NCBI GenBank assembly: GCA_900618425.1
Contig: UZAN01055049.1
Coordinates: 765-14,877 of the forward strand
Length of the DNA: 14,113 bases
Reading direction: 5' to 3'
Source of the DNA: Echinostoma caproni
Lineage: Eukaryota; Platyhelminthes; Trematoda; Plagiorchiida; Echinostomatidae
Part shown: piece by piece, positions 1 to 9,305 of the stretch
How the letters are laid out: each line of letters begins with the position of its first letter
Position numbering within the stretch: the first letter of the stretch is position 1
Position numbers and translations under genes: made by a program
The notes under the pieces: generated by a model
Seen by the model: the letters and a program-made list of their open reading frames with translations, nothing else
What the model was told of the DNA's origin: nothing
The model's database searches: none

Positions 1-1
1 T

Positions 2-1171
2 GGTCATTACGTGGTACCGATGCCTTGGAAAAGACCTTGGGCAGAGATGCCTAACAACCGCGCGATGGTCGAGGGACGTCTTCGATACCTGCGCAAGCAT
101 CTAGAAAAGGATGATAACTTACTGCGTCAATATGCAAGCATAATCGAACGACACGAGAAAAAGGGCTTCGTGACTCGCGTAGATAGGTCTTCTTCACCTA
201 CACGACGATTCGTACTACATCATCCTGTAACCAATCCTCGCAAACCTGGAACAGTGAGGATTGTGTTTGATTGCGCTGCCAGCTTCAAAGGTTATTGCCT
301 GAACGATTATCTACACACCGGTCCAGATTTGGTGAACGAGCTAACCGGCGTCCTATTGCGGTTCAGAAGAGGAAGTATAGCGCTGACGGCGGATATCGAA
401 GAAATGTTTCTGCAGGTCCGGTTGACGGCTAACGACAGCTCAGCCCTTAGTTTTTTGTGGTATCCAGATGGTGACTTAACTGAAGAACCAGTAGTTTATC
501 AGATAAATGTACATCCTTTCGGAGCGAAGTCATCTCCGTTTTGTGCGACTTTTGCTCTCAGGCAAACAGCAACCGATCACCGATCGCAATTCGATGAAGC
601 TACCATTTCAGCAGTTGAGAAAAATTTCTACGTCGGTGACTGCTTGGTGTCGGTGAACAGTCTAGAGGCAGCCCAACGACTCATGGAACAGCCTCGTTCT
701 CTATTGAATCTAGGTGGCTTCCGACTGCACAAATGGATTAGTAACGACAAAACCGCATTGTCAGGTGTACCGGAGAACGAAAAGGCATCCGAATTGATCA
801 GTCTCAACATGATGGAGCCACATGCTCAGCGGACATTGGGACTTTTCTGGTGTGTGAAGTCCGATTGCTTCGTATTTAAAGTATCCCTTCCTCAACGACC
901 ACTCACAAAAAGGGGCATCTTGTCCTGCTCAGCCTCCTTGTTTGATCCTCTCGGATTTTTGGCACCAGTGTTATTACTACCAAAACGACTATTACAATCC
1001 CTATGCCACCAAAAATCCAGCTGGGATGAACCTATAGGACAGTCTTCCGAAAGGATGTGGAACACATGGTTAAGGGAAATTGGAAAGGTCGAATACCTCA
1101 TGATACCGCGCCTGCTTGCTCGCAGTTCTTGCTTGTCCGATTACTGGCTTCACAGATTCTGGTGTTTTTAA
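2..1171 (+). CDS. BEL/Pao LTR retrotransposon Pol, reverse transcriptase part (5' partial, probably inactive)
   Basis: This is the reverse transcriptase section of a BEL/Pao-family Pol polyprotein, which would copy element RNA into DNA inside Gag particles. The frame is open from base 2 (GHY, then VVPMPWK), so the true start lies left of the window. Counting from the GTG at base 11, I see the family entry region with PNNRAMVEGRLRYL, then VRIVFDCAASFKG and the LNDYLHTGPDL block, motif A ALTADIEEMF with its aspartate near residue 128, and HPFGAKSSPFCATFALRQTA near 168-184. Motif C reads FYVGDCLVS near 206-214, followed by GFRLHKWISN, TKRGILSCSASLFDPLGFLAP and WDEPI. Family members carry aspartate at the first catalytic position of motif C; here it is glycine (GGT, 635-637), which should abolish polymerisation. 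RNase H, integrase, LTRs and Gag are not in view. The family call rests on order and wording of motifs. Sinbad of Schistosoma mansoni is a known BEL/Pao relative in flatworms. Confidence 0.9.
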   Translation, partial: GHYVVPMPWKRPWAEMPNNRAMVEGRLRYLRKHLEKDDNLLRQYASIIERHEKKGFVTRVDRSSSPTRRFVLHHPVTNPRKPGTVRIVFDCAASFKGYCLNDYLHTGPDLVNELTGVLLRFRRGSIALTADIEEMFLQVRLTANDSSALSFLWYPDGDLTEEPVVYQINVHPFGAKSSPFCATFALRQTATDHRSQFDEATISAVEKNFYVGDCLVSVNSLEAAQRLMEQPRSLLNLGGFRLHKWISNDKTALSGVPENEKASELISLNMMEPHAQRTLGLFWCVKSDCFVFKVSLPQRPLTKRGILSCSASLFDPLGFLAPVLLLPKRLLQSLCHQKSSWDEPIGQSSERMWNTWLREIGKVEYLMIPRLLARSSCLSDYWLHRFWCF

Positions 1172-1772
1172 CCGGCTAGTGCCACAGTTTGAGGTTTGCA
1201 TATTTTTCACTATTGTAAACTGTATTTCAGTACCGCATTTGTAGAAGAAACCCATTTGTTGAAAGACACCGTCTTCCGGGTTTTTTTGCGCGTCACTCTA
1301 TGTGGATCGTTGTAGCCAACAATTATTATTATTATTACAGGTCTGGATGAACATCTCATAAATTAGTTTCTTTTTAACTATTTCTATCCTATTCTTGCTC
1401 GCAATGTAATGCCGCTTTCCCTCTGTTTCCACCGTATTCTCTTGAAAATTGCTGAAAATACTCCCAGGGTGCATAAAACTTACTTTGATCTAACTTGACT
1501 ACTCTTACTGTAACCGTGCATCATGATGTAGAAAAATAGGCCGAGGTCCAGGTTGCAAAAAACTTTTACGAAGGGCCAACCTGTTCGAGTGAGTTATCTC
1601 GGTACTGTTCGCAGCGCTTATTCTCCGCTTTTTCATTCTTATGTTGATTTTTAACATTTCCCCAATTTTTGTTTCAGTAATTCCAGGAAGATCAAGTGGG
1701 AAATAAGATAATAATGCTGATGCCATCAGCGATTACAGTGTTATATGCATAGTCGATCGATGATCGTAGCAT
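1172..1772. other. Intergenic DNA, no gene recognised; short (ATT)n run
   Basis: No conserved coding segment was found on either strand. The only simple structure is an ATT trinucleotide run of about five units at 1322-1337. The first few tens of bases may still be decayed BEL element sequence (see finding at 1143-1175). The small minus-strand frames here lack any recognisable motif. Confidence 0.5.
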
Positions 1773-1964
1773 GGGCGGTGCTGGTCAAGGGGCTAAGGTC
1801 ATCAAAATAGTGACCCGGAATTCCCGGGTTCGAACCGCTTCACCGCCTCCAATCCACCTATCCATTTCTGTATTATTCCAGACAACCTTTGTATGACCGC
1901 AGCCCGCTTCGTGAAAGTTGATTTTTTATTTGTACTCTAAATAAATGAAAAGGAAGTAAAAATA
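1773..1964 (+). mobile_element. tRNA-derived SINE, family I copy A
   Basis: A short non-autonomous retroposon transcribed by RNA polymerase III. The head (about 1773-1850) resembles a tRNA: an A-box-like TGGTCAAGGGGC at 1782-1793 and a B box GGTTCGAACC at 1827-1836 in a sequence opening GGGCGGTG and closing CACCGCC. A non-tRNA body of about 110 bases follows, ending in AATAAATGAAAAGGAAGTAAAA. The copy at 6274-6466 on the other strand aligns with head, body (including CTTTGTATGACCG) and tail, so this is a dispersed repeat and not a functional tRNA gene. Mobilisation would require a LINE reverse transcriptase acting on the shared 3' tail (inference). Confidence 0.8.
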
Positions 1965-2828
1965 CTAGTCTTTGATGGTTTTCTTATACAGATATTGATC
2001 AAACTCGTGCAACACTCTGACCTGCATTAATTACATTTGTTGTTCCCAACGCGTAGTGTTTCGAGCCTTATTCACGGAAATGAATCAGACATTGCCCCAC
2101 ATCAGACCTAACACATCGGTACTAATATCCTCTAGAGTTTTTGCTTCCATTAGACGAATGCTATTAAATGCACGAGTTTTTCCATTTTGACGACGTTTAC
2201 TGGTGCATCAATTGTAAACTGACAAAGCCTCAGTAAAAAGACATCACTAGAATTAATTTATAAAAGTGGTACATAGGCATGATACAGGTATTGTACTTTC
2301 ATCTTGTGAATGTTCTATTTGCCCTTCTTTATTTTTGAACCCGCGAGTCCACCAAGTTGACTCTCAAACAGCATTTATCATTTTCCTCTAGTACATGGTG
2401 CACCCTTTTTCACTGACTTCACCCCGTTTCCATCACAGAAAAGTTCTCGATTACATTCAGACTCCCACTGCTGGGCGGTAACTGAATGAATTGAACATTG
2501 GAACTGACCCATCCAGAAACTACATAAATGTGAAAAAAATATTTATTGAGGTCTAAGCGTTTTCTACGACCAAGCACAAGCCAGATGCGATATTGGCCTT
2601 CACCTGCGAACTTTCGTGATTACATTACAATCACTATTTCCAAGTAATATATTGGAAATTGAAATTTTTTTCCGAAATGAGAGTCATGTACTGTAACTGT
2701 ATTTTTAATTTGATCATGATGTCTCATTTTTCCAGGGATTACTATCTCTCCGTCTTTCGCCCCTAACCCTGTTCATGGGCTATTGCGTAATGGCGGTAAC
2801 TGGACTTTTCGTCATAAACTATTTTGGA
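1965..2828. other. Intergenic DNA, nothing recognised
   Basis: AT-rich sequence with no frame resembling a known protein, no obvious repeat and no RNA gene. The last 40 or so bases, around 2788-2828, may belong to the upstream flank or an extended head of the SINE that follows. Confidence 0.5.
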
Positions 2829-3011
2829 TTGTGGTGATTAAGAGGTCAACGTCGTTATCTCACCGACCCGACGGTTGATTGTTCGAATCGCATCCATTAC
2901 CTCCCAACTTGTGCTCTTCTCTATGTCCTCAGACAGGGCCCAAGTTGCTGCAGATCAATTCCTTCCGAACAGTTGTATGCACATTTGTATTATCAATAAA
3001 AGGAGGTAAAA
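2829..3011 (+). mobile_element. tRNA-derived SINE, variant head, shared tail (copy B)
   Basis: The tRNA-like head has an A-box-like TGGTGATTAAGAGG at 2832-2845 and a B box GTTCGAATC at 2881-2889, with CATTACCTCC closing it. The body runs on through CAGTTGTATGCACATTTGTATTATC and ends in AATAAAAGGAGGTAAAA. That tail is essentially the one ending the copy at 3846-4046 and closely resembles the tail of family I copies. The head differs from copy A, so this is either a diverged subfamily or a distinct SINE that uses the same LINE tail. Confidence 0.65.
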
Positions 3012-3845
3012 CAGTTTATTATTATCTTTAGAAAGCGAAAGTCCTAAAAATCGAGATCTTTCTTTGTTTTCCGACGACAAAGACATGATTAGTGCAATCG
3101 AAGAGTATGGGTTTCTTTTAATTTTACACATTTTCACTCCCGTACTCTGCAACCAAACCACATTTAACCGAGGGTACAACGTCACGCAGCATACCACATT
3201 TCAGAACACAACTGTGCCCGTGAGATCAGAAAAATTGATTTCCTATTCTGGCATATTTTTGCACGAAAAATTTCACAAAGCCTGATGGATCGGTAAGCCC
3301 AACAACACGCCCGATGAGCTCGTGGGTTCTGTGAGTTTGGCGACTGGGACAACCATGAGAACCAGAATCATGTGACTCAGTTGCCATGGCGCCTGTGATG
3401 CAACACGGTTATTGAGCCTCTCGCGCTGATCCATAACCATGTGTTGCCCAGGTGCCGGAAAGAAACTTGGTTTGTGTAATGCCTTACGAGAAGAAAATAA
3501 CAGATTTGGAGTTAGGTAAAATATACTGCTTTGCATGAAATCCTGAAGCTGTTAAAGAGATCGCAAAATGTGGCACGATGTTATCTAGAATACAGAAAGC
3601 GGTGTACGCTTAAACATTGCTCAATCAGGACCAGCGGAGAATCCGACCGATACAATGCTGGTCAGCTCTAGCACGCAGATTTATTCAATTAACCTACCTA
3701 CGACAGATACTCGGGGTATAAGGCCGTTGAACTTTGGGCCATAGCCATCGTTTCAAAACAAATGTTACAAAAAATCGTAAAGGTTGTCTTGAACGCAGTA
3801 GGAAATCAATCTATTGATGGGTAACTGTTCCAGATCTCCACAAAG
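3012..3845. other. Intergenic DNA, no gene recognised; GC-richer patch 3290-3470
   Basis: No recognisable gene or element. The patch around 3290-3470 is richer in G and C than its flanks and holds an 87-codon minus-strand frame (3273-3536) with no known motif. It may be an old fragment of an unidentified repeat. I see no splice or domain evidence for a host exon. Confidence 0.45.
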
Positions 3846-4046
3846 GGCGATGGTGGTCCGGTGGTAACGCCAACAAATTATCACCTCGGAGGGCGAGTGT
3901 TCGAATCCCACTACCAGCGCCTGACTTTCCCCATTGTGTGTTGAATGGCAGCCCTTTGATTGGCCGCTTCTCCGTTCCTGAAAAAATTGTACCATTGCAT
4001 ATTCAATAATAGGAGGTAAAATAAAAAGATTTAAAGATTTAAAAAA
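3846..4046 (+). mobile_element. tRNA-derived SINE, shared tail (copy C)
   Basis: The head carries a clear A box TGGTCCGGTGGT at 3854-3865 and a B box GTTCGAATC at 3899-3907, about 45 bases apart as in tRNA-type RNA polymerase III promoters. The body leads through TCCGTTCCTGAAAAAATTGTACCATTGCATATTC, with positions matching the body end of copy B, to AATAATAGGAGGTAAAA. A short TTTAAAGA-type A-rich tail closes it at about 4022-4046. The head's anticodon-arm region does not look like a functional tRNA, and dispersed relatives nearby support a SINE. Confidence 0.75.
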
Positions 4047-6116
4047 ACCTTAACACTAATTAAGGAGTGAACACGCGCACACACGTATGTGTTGTGAGAC
4101 ACTACTCACATTTGTGAGTGGTATGGAAATAACGCGATTGGCGGTTTTCTTCAATGATAAAAAAATAGCAAGAGGGCGAAATACCGAGCCTCAAAGAATA
4201 ACTACTGACTGTTCCATTCATTCATTACCCGGTTCGCCGCCGGGAATTGCGATGACATGTTTTAAATGCGATTTCTGTTAATATGTATGCCAAATTATTG
4301 ATATCCTTATTGTAATCTGCAATAAACAACTATCCTCGACCAGGTACTGTCTTCTGGAATCATAACAATAATAAGGACAATAATGGGGGAACTCGCTAAT
4401 ACAGTCACAAAGAAAATTGACGCATGTAATGGTTTATTACTGGCATAGTATTAGAAAAGGAGGATGAACTTATATAAAAAACAACGATGATATGAACTCA
4501 GAGATGGTTCTGGGGACTTTCTCAATCAACGGCCGAAGTGAACCAGTAATACTTGATGGTATAGAAGATTTCGTTGCGTATTATCTTACTTTAAAAAAAA
4601 TGTTAGCTCCCATTACTGACCGGAAAATGAGTACACGACGCAATAAGTCCTCTGAAAAAACTGCAATCCACTCCACATAAACTGCAAATGTTGATCGTTT
4701 CTCCGTGAGCTCATGATAATTTAGTAACTGCCATACAATCCTGATCGGAATAGGAAAGCATTCGGACCTAATGCCTTACTAGGTGTACGAAGATTCCTTG
4801 CTTTACTGATCAAAGGTGAAATTATCGCCGTTTTTGAAAAGATAACAGGCGGATATGAAGTAAGGGATAATCAGTGATAATGTGTAAAGTAATCCTGTAT
4901 GAGGATTTAACGTTCGCAAGCCGAATACCGGTTATCCTCACTTTTAAACCGAAGTGAGCATTCCTATTCTTCCGCACTCTCATTTTTACGCATTTTTTTC
5001 AATCCAGGCAGCATTTCTGTTGCTAGGCGTTTTCACTGTCACCCAACGCATTGCTACATTTTCCCATTTGGGTTTTAGTGGGGTCTGAAATTTCAGGTCC
5101 CGTGGTTCAGTTTGCTCGATTATAAAAGTAACTCCACATGTGTAGATTAACGAGAACCTCAGTGTATTCGTTTGTATGCTCGTATTCAAACAAACTATCC
5201 GATTCCATTCATCAATATTCAACATCTTAGTCGCAGCGTCGATTTTATGTATCATGAACATGAATCTAATTCTTATAGTACGAGTTGCTTTTCCCAGCAA
5301 GTTATCGACTTCAAGAGAACGTACACTACTCCCGTTCCTCACATTCAAGCAACCTGGCATTTCACCGATTGTGCTTAAGACTTGCGAGATGTAAGTTATC
5401 CCTAACCTCACTTCTCCGATCTCTCAGTCTATTTATAGCTGTTGGAAAACTGTTCACGACCGTTTGATCCCTAGCCGAATTTCTACTTTTGATCGCAACC
5501 GTCACCGTATAATCTCTCTCGTCTCATTCTTCTCGGAGATCATGAAGCTAACAATTAAAAAACTTGCCATAGTATAAATATCATCATCAATATGGCATTA
5601 GCTACCGCGGATTCACTGGCGACCCGTTTTCACTGAAGTCACGCATTCGGTTTTTAGCCATTGATCGTCACGTAGATCTCTGTCAATAATTCCAAGAAAT
5701 CCTCAGGCGAAACGTCCAAAAATCGCGCTCTCCCAATTTCCGTCACTCGGAACAATCGGGTTTGATTGATCTCGATTTTTTCTGTCGAGGTCATTTCGGG
5801 GCAGCACCGGTTAGATCCACCGATCACGAGTTACGAATCTCGTATTGGGAATCACGGATGCCATAGAAGTATTGGATCACACTGATACTTGCACGACGGT
5901 ATCCCACGTAATGGAGACGCAAGGAAAAGATCACGGGATTAGCATTTTCCTTATTGAAGGAAATCATTGAGTTTAAATAATATATACAAAAGAGGTTCAT
6001 TGGTCATCCAGACATCCACCAATCGCGTGCTCGTATTCCTGGTGTCTTACAGCTTCCGTCTGGGCCATATGGCCTCTGATTGGTCGGCACAATCGGTCTA
6101 TGGTTCGTAGTCTAGA
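4047..6116. other. Long intergenic stretch, no gene supported
   Basis: About 2 kb in which I cannot support a gene. Several frames of 60-140 codons exist but overlap each other on both strands around 4986-5467 and show no known domain. The longest is a 141-codon minus-strand frame at 4986-5411. A GTAAGT splice-donor-like string occurs on the plus strand at 5391-5396, but no upstream frame around it is recognisable. The 5580-5960 part is rich in GATC and CGAT strings without clear structure. Confidence 0.45.
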
Positions 6117-6240
6117 AGCTGTAACGCGTAGGCACTCTGTTGGCATCATCTGAGAAGCTGGATTCATCACAGTTGTCCGGAAACTGTAATGTGTAGCCCC
6201 GTGGCTTGCGTCATCTCGTAGGCTAGGATCACCACACACA
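6117..6240. repeat. Diverged 65-bp tandem duplication (about 1.9 copies)
   Basis: Two adjacent units align at an offset of 65 bases. The first reads CTGTAACGCGTAGGCACTCT and onward from 6119, the second CTGTAATGTGTAGCCCCGTGG and onward from 6184. Both continue through a GTCATCT or CATCATCT block and a GGATYCAYCAC block. Similarity by eye is about three quarters with two one-base gaps. It could be a decayed minisatellite or an internal repeat of an unidentified element. Confidence 0.55.
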
Positions 6241-6273
6241 CAAAATGAACGACTACTTCTTGTCTTGTCTTTG

Positions 6274-6466
6274 TCTTTTTTTAAACTTCCTTTTTATTTA
6301 TTAAATATACAAATGTAAAGTCGAGATTCAGGAAGGGTACCTCGGTCATACAAAGACTACCAGGGGAAAATACAGATATAGGGAAGACGGGCGGCGGTGA
6401 AGCGGTTTGAACCCGGGACACTCAGGTCACTAGTTGGTGACCCAATCACTTGGCCACCACCGCCCA
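6274..6466 (-). mobile_element. tRNA-derived SINE, family I copy D
   Basis: Read on the minus strand this copy opens GGGCGGTGGTGGCCAAG, with an A box TGGCCAAGTGATTGGG (6441-6456) and a B box GGTTCAAACC (6404-6413). CGCTTCACCGCC follows the B box exactly as in the copy at 1773-1964. The body shares ATCTGTATT and CTTTGTATGACCG with that copy and ends AATAAATAAAAAGGAAGTTTAAAAAAAG. A GACAA-type simple run follows, giving a likely end at about 6262-6280. Head, body and tail all match copy A, so family membership is firm; exact ends are approximate. Confidence 0.8.
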
Positions 6467-7739
6467 AAATCTAAGCAAACTAATTCGTTTAAGCCACAGA
6501 CTTCTTTTGCACCGATTTTAACTCGAAATTTGCAACACTGAGTGAACCTCAAGTCTGACTAAATGAGCGTTTTGCTCTATCCACTCCCGAAAATCGAGAG
6601 TTGCAAGCAACTAGTTTAGCTGTGCATAGTTCGTCAACCAAATTTAGACACAAGTTTCGTCGAATGACTAACTGCTGTTTGAGTTTAACGACCAAGCCTA
6701 GCCAATTTGAACACCGAGTAGTAGGAAACCGTCAGTAAAAAAGAATTCTAGGTTTTAGTGGACTATTTACATTTGGTTTGATTACATCCAAGTAAGGATG
6801 CGCCTCACTAATCGTCTGATTGGTTATCCACAAAACGCGCAGCCTCGATTAGCTCATCGTCTTCGGCATGACCCACCTGTCTGCGTTTCTTATGTCTTAT
6901 GGAGTATCCGAAGAGTAGGATAGAAAAAAGACGTAAACTTTTTTCGGCCGGAAAGTTTGCTTGTGAGCTCCGAATCCGTTCAAGATTCTCAGTCTCCGAG
7001 AAGTGCGGGAAAAATTGGTGGGCAGAACAAAGAAATGGAAGTGGCCGCTGCTTGAAGGAATGGTTCAACTCTCTTTGGCTTTCCACAGCTGGGTATTTCG
7101 GTGCACTACCGAAATTGACCGATATTTTTCATGCCTGATTTTAAACTGACATCTTTGATTGATAAGGGGATTAGATGAGGTTACCTTTGCATCTGATGAA
7201 AGTCTTTTTTCAGCCACTAGCATTCGTGTGAGTACGACAGTATTTGCTAAGCTTCATAGTGCTGCAATGAGTGTTATATCAATTTCACTGACTGAGCTAG
7301 AAACTACATGCGGTGGACGAGAGTGTTTTCTTCTTCTGTACAAATTGACAATGCTGTCATTAACAACTTTCTCTCTGTAATCACTCCCCCCATGCTCTTA
7401 TCTTTATATATAGAACACAATAAAAACGTAAAAAACTGTGGTAATAAATTGTAGTTTCCAAACGTCGGTTTTATCCCAAATAATTACCAATACTCTAGAC
7501 CTCAACGCCGGGGGGTGGGCGGTGAAGACAACCCAACTGATTCCTCATAGGCTAAGCCAACAGCACACTAAACCGAAGCGAATCAATACACTTTTTAGCA
7601 GGCAGTTATAAAAAAGTGTTCATCATGTGAACCATGAAAAGATGCGATCAGTTTATTGATCCAAAATCACAGTTCGCATTGAGGTCGCCACATCGAACAG
7701 TGTCTGAAAATGAAATAAAGTACCCCGATGATTTTTGCC
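6467..7739. other. Intergenic DNA, no gene firmly recognised
   Basis: No known domain or element. Two frames look slightly more protein-like than the rest: a minus-strand segment at 6808-7086, ending in a basic then acidic tail (see finding), and a plus-strand frame at 7159-7380 with no ATG at its start. Neither has convincing splice sites or family motifs, so neither is annotated as a gene. Confidence 0.4.
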
Positions 7740-7767
7740 TTTCATTCACAACTACTTGTGAGTAGTG
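7740..7767 (-). repeat. 28-nt block repeated at 9696-9723 (copy 1)
   Basis: This block differs from 9696-9723 at only 3 of 28 positions, all transitions, and both share TACTTGTGAGTAGTG exactly. Read on the minus strand both encode a similar peptide, HYSQVVVNE here and HYSQVIVSE there, preceded by a proline. The source family is not recognised. It may be coding debris from a repeated element or part of a non-coding repeat. Confidence 0.5.
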
Positions 7768-8181
7768 TTGAGGCATAAGTACCTGAACACGACACAACAT
7801 CCCGACTTCAGCCATTTGATCAAAATCTTGATAGGTACCTGAATCGACTTCTCTCACCAGTGAAGTTTACTATTGACGCAAATTAACCTATCCACCTGGT
7901 GTTTAAACCACGGGGTAATTCTTTGAAAATCGAATTACAATCCATCTCTTGCTATGTCGTACCCCTGGGAAGTCACATCTAATATCTTCCCACTTTGGAC
8001 AACCCGAACCAACCGTATGCTTAATAACGTGGTTTCTGACTATGCAATGTCGCCCCCTCAATGTGTCGTAGCTCCTGATATCTACTCACTTGGTTGTTGA
8101 CCGATGTTCGGAATGACCATTGACCAGACACCCTGCAATGTCGCACTCAGCCAATGGCGTTTCGTCTAGTGTGACGCGAAC
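7768..8181. other. Intergenic DNA upstream of the pogo-like relic
   Basis: No gene is recognised on either strand. The 5' untranslated part and terminal inverted repeat of the pogo-like element that follows would be expected here, but I could not identify a convincing terminal repeat or TA target duplication by eye. Confidence 0.4.
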
Positions 8182-9305
8182 ATGATACTGTTAACTGATT
8201 GGATAATCTTCGCGCGAAAGACACCGATTACAACAACCGAAGACAGTGTCACTTGGATTCAAAATGTGCAAGCGCCTATCGATGAGAGCATGTTGGAAAT
8301 CCTGAATCAGCCAAGTGCAACTCAGAGCTCCATAGCCGAATCACTTCGTATTTCAAGAAAAACTGCTTACATTGTTGTATCCCATCGAACCACTATCGGA
8401 TATTTTGTGAACGCTGGAGCATCGCAGGAAAAATGCCACCTGAAAACCAACGAGAAATGACGTTACTGCTTCGAACTGGACGATTTCGCCGAGGTATAGA
8501 TAGAAAAATCCTTCCCTGCAGTAATGATTCTTCGACTGATTACTTCTGCGTTGTTTCACAATTGCCTGTCTGATATCAACCGCAAGATGGTTTCTCAAAG
8601 CAGCTCTATTTTACTATTTATAAATACCCCCATTGCCATAACAAAGCCACAGAGTTTTCCAATGTCAAATCAGTGCGGTTGCCTCCGAACTGCTCTTCAA
8701 TGTTAAACCAGTGGACCAGGGTGTGATTTGGTCTTTCAAATCTTTGCTTCGGAAACATTTACTGGAATATGTCTTGTCTTCGATCGAAGATGAGCTACTT
8801 AGCATCTGTTCAAGAAAACTGGGGAAGGAATGGGAGGGTGTGCATCCGCAAGTACTAATTCACGCTTTCATAAACCTGTGTTCAAATCCACAATGAATCA
8901 ACCGATGATGCAGCCACCAGATGATAAATGCGATCTGATTGGAGACTTTATTCACTGAGTCTATTGATGAACGTCGTTTTGAAGAAGAAATCGCCTGTTT
9001 AGAATTTTCTGATGAAGTGGGTTATTTAAGATCTTTACATCAAGTTTTCATTTTAGCCATTAGTTGAACTCGTTTCGAATCAAGCTAAGCATCGCAAAGA
9101 AGAGGATGAATGTGAGATAGTGAATGTGATGAAAGTTGTCTCAATCAGGGAGGAGTGGAAGTTATTGGATCAATTGAAGCTGTTTGCCTTGGCTAATGCT
9201 CAGAGTTCTGGTCGATTATTGGAGTGCACAATTGATTTAAACAGCACGTTTGTTGATTTCCATAGGAGAATCAGATTGAGACAAACGACGATTTATGATT
9301 GGTGA
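8182..9305 (+). mobile_element. pogo/Tigger-type transposase relic (internally deleted, frameshifted)
   Basis: A broken DNA-transposon gene of the pogo/Tigger (Tc1/mariner superfamily) type, whose enzyme would cut and paste the element at TA sites. At the N-terminus (residues 37-72 of the frame from 8182) LEILNQPSATQSSIAESLR followed by ISRKT matches the psq-like helix-turn-helix of CENP-B/Tigger proteins. After stops at 8458 and 8497 the same frame gives TSALFHNCLSDINRKM and LLFI, the segment just before the second catalytic aspartate. The next block HNKATEF..VRLPPNCSSML (from 8631) is in another frame, and DQGVIWSFKSLLRKHLLEYVL (from 8714) in the third. This matches the LPPN...QPxDQG block that holds the third aspartate. 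The second catalytic aspartate is missing at the frame break and the first lies in a deleted middle. The C-terminus at 9120-9302 ends RQTTIYDW. Terminal inverted repeats were not found. A decayed jerky-like domesticated gene is the alternative. Confidence 0.78.

Noticed and set aside
1773..1850. Functional tRNA gene
   Set aside because: A and B boxes are present, but the sequence does not fold to a good cloverleaf by eye, and it continues into a repeated body and tail shared with 6274-6466, so it is a SINE head.
3273..3536. 87-codon minus-strand frame
   Set aside because: Low-information sequence in a GC-richer patch, no domain and no splice signals.
4087..4125. Third copy of the GTGAGTAGTG block seen at 7740 and 9696
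   Set aside because: Only about ten bases match on the minus strand and the flanks and reading frame do not follow; too weak to call.
4986..5411. 141-codon minus-strand frame, with 60-72-codon plus-strand frames overlapping it
   Set aside because: Open frames exist on both strands over the same bases, none shows a known domain, and the plus-strand GTAAGT at 5391 is not tied to a credible exon. Chance open frames are the simpler explanation without homology evidence.
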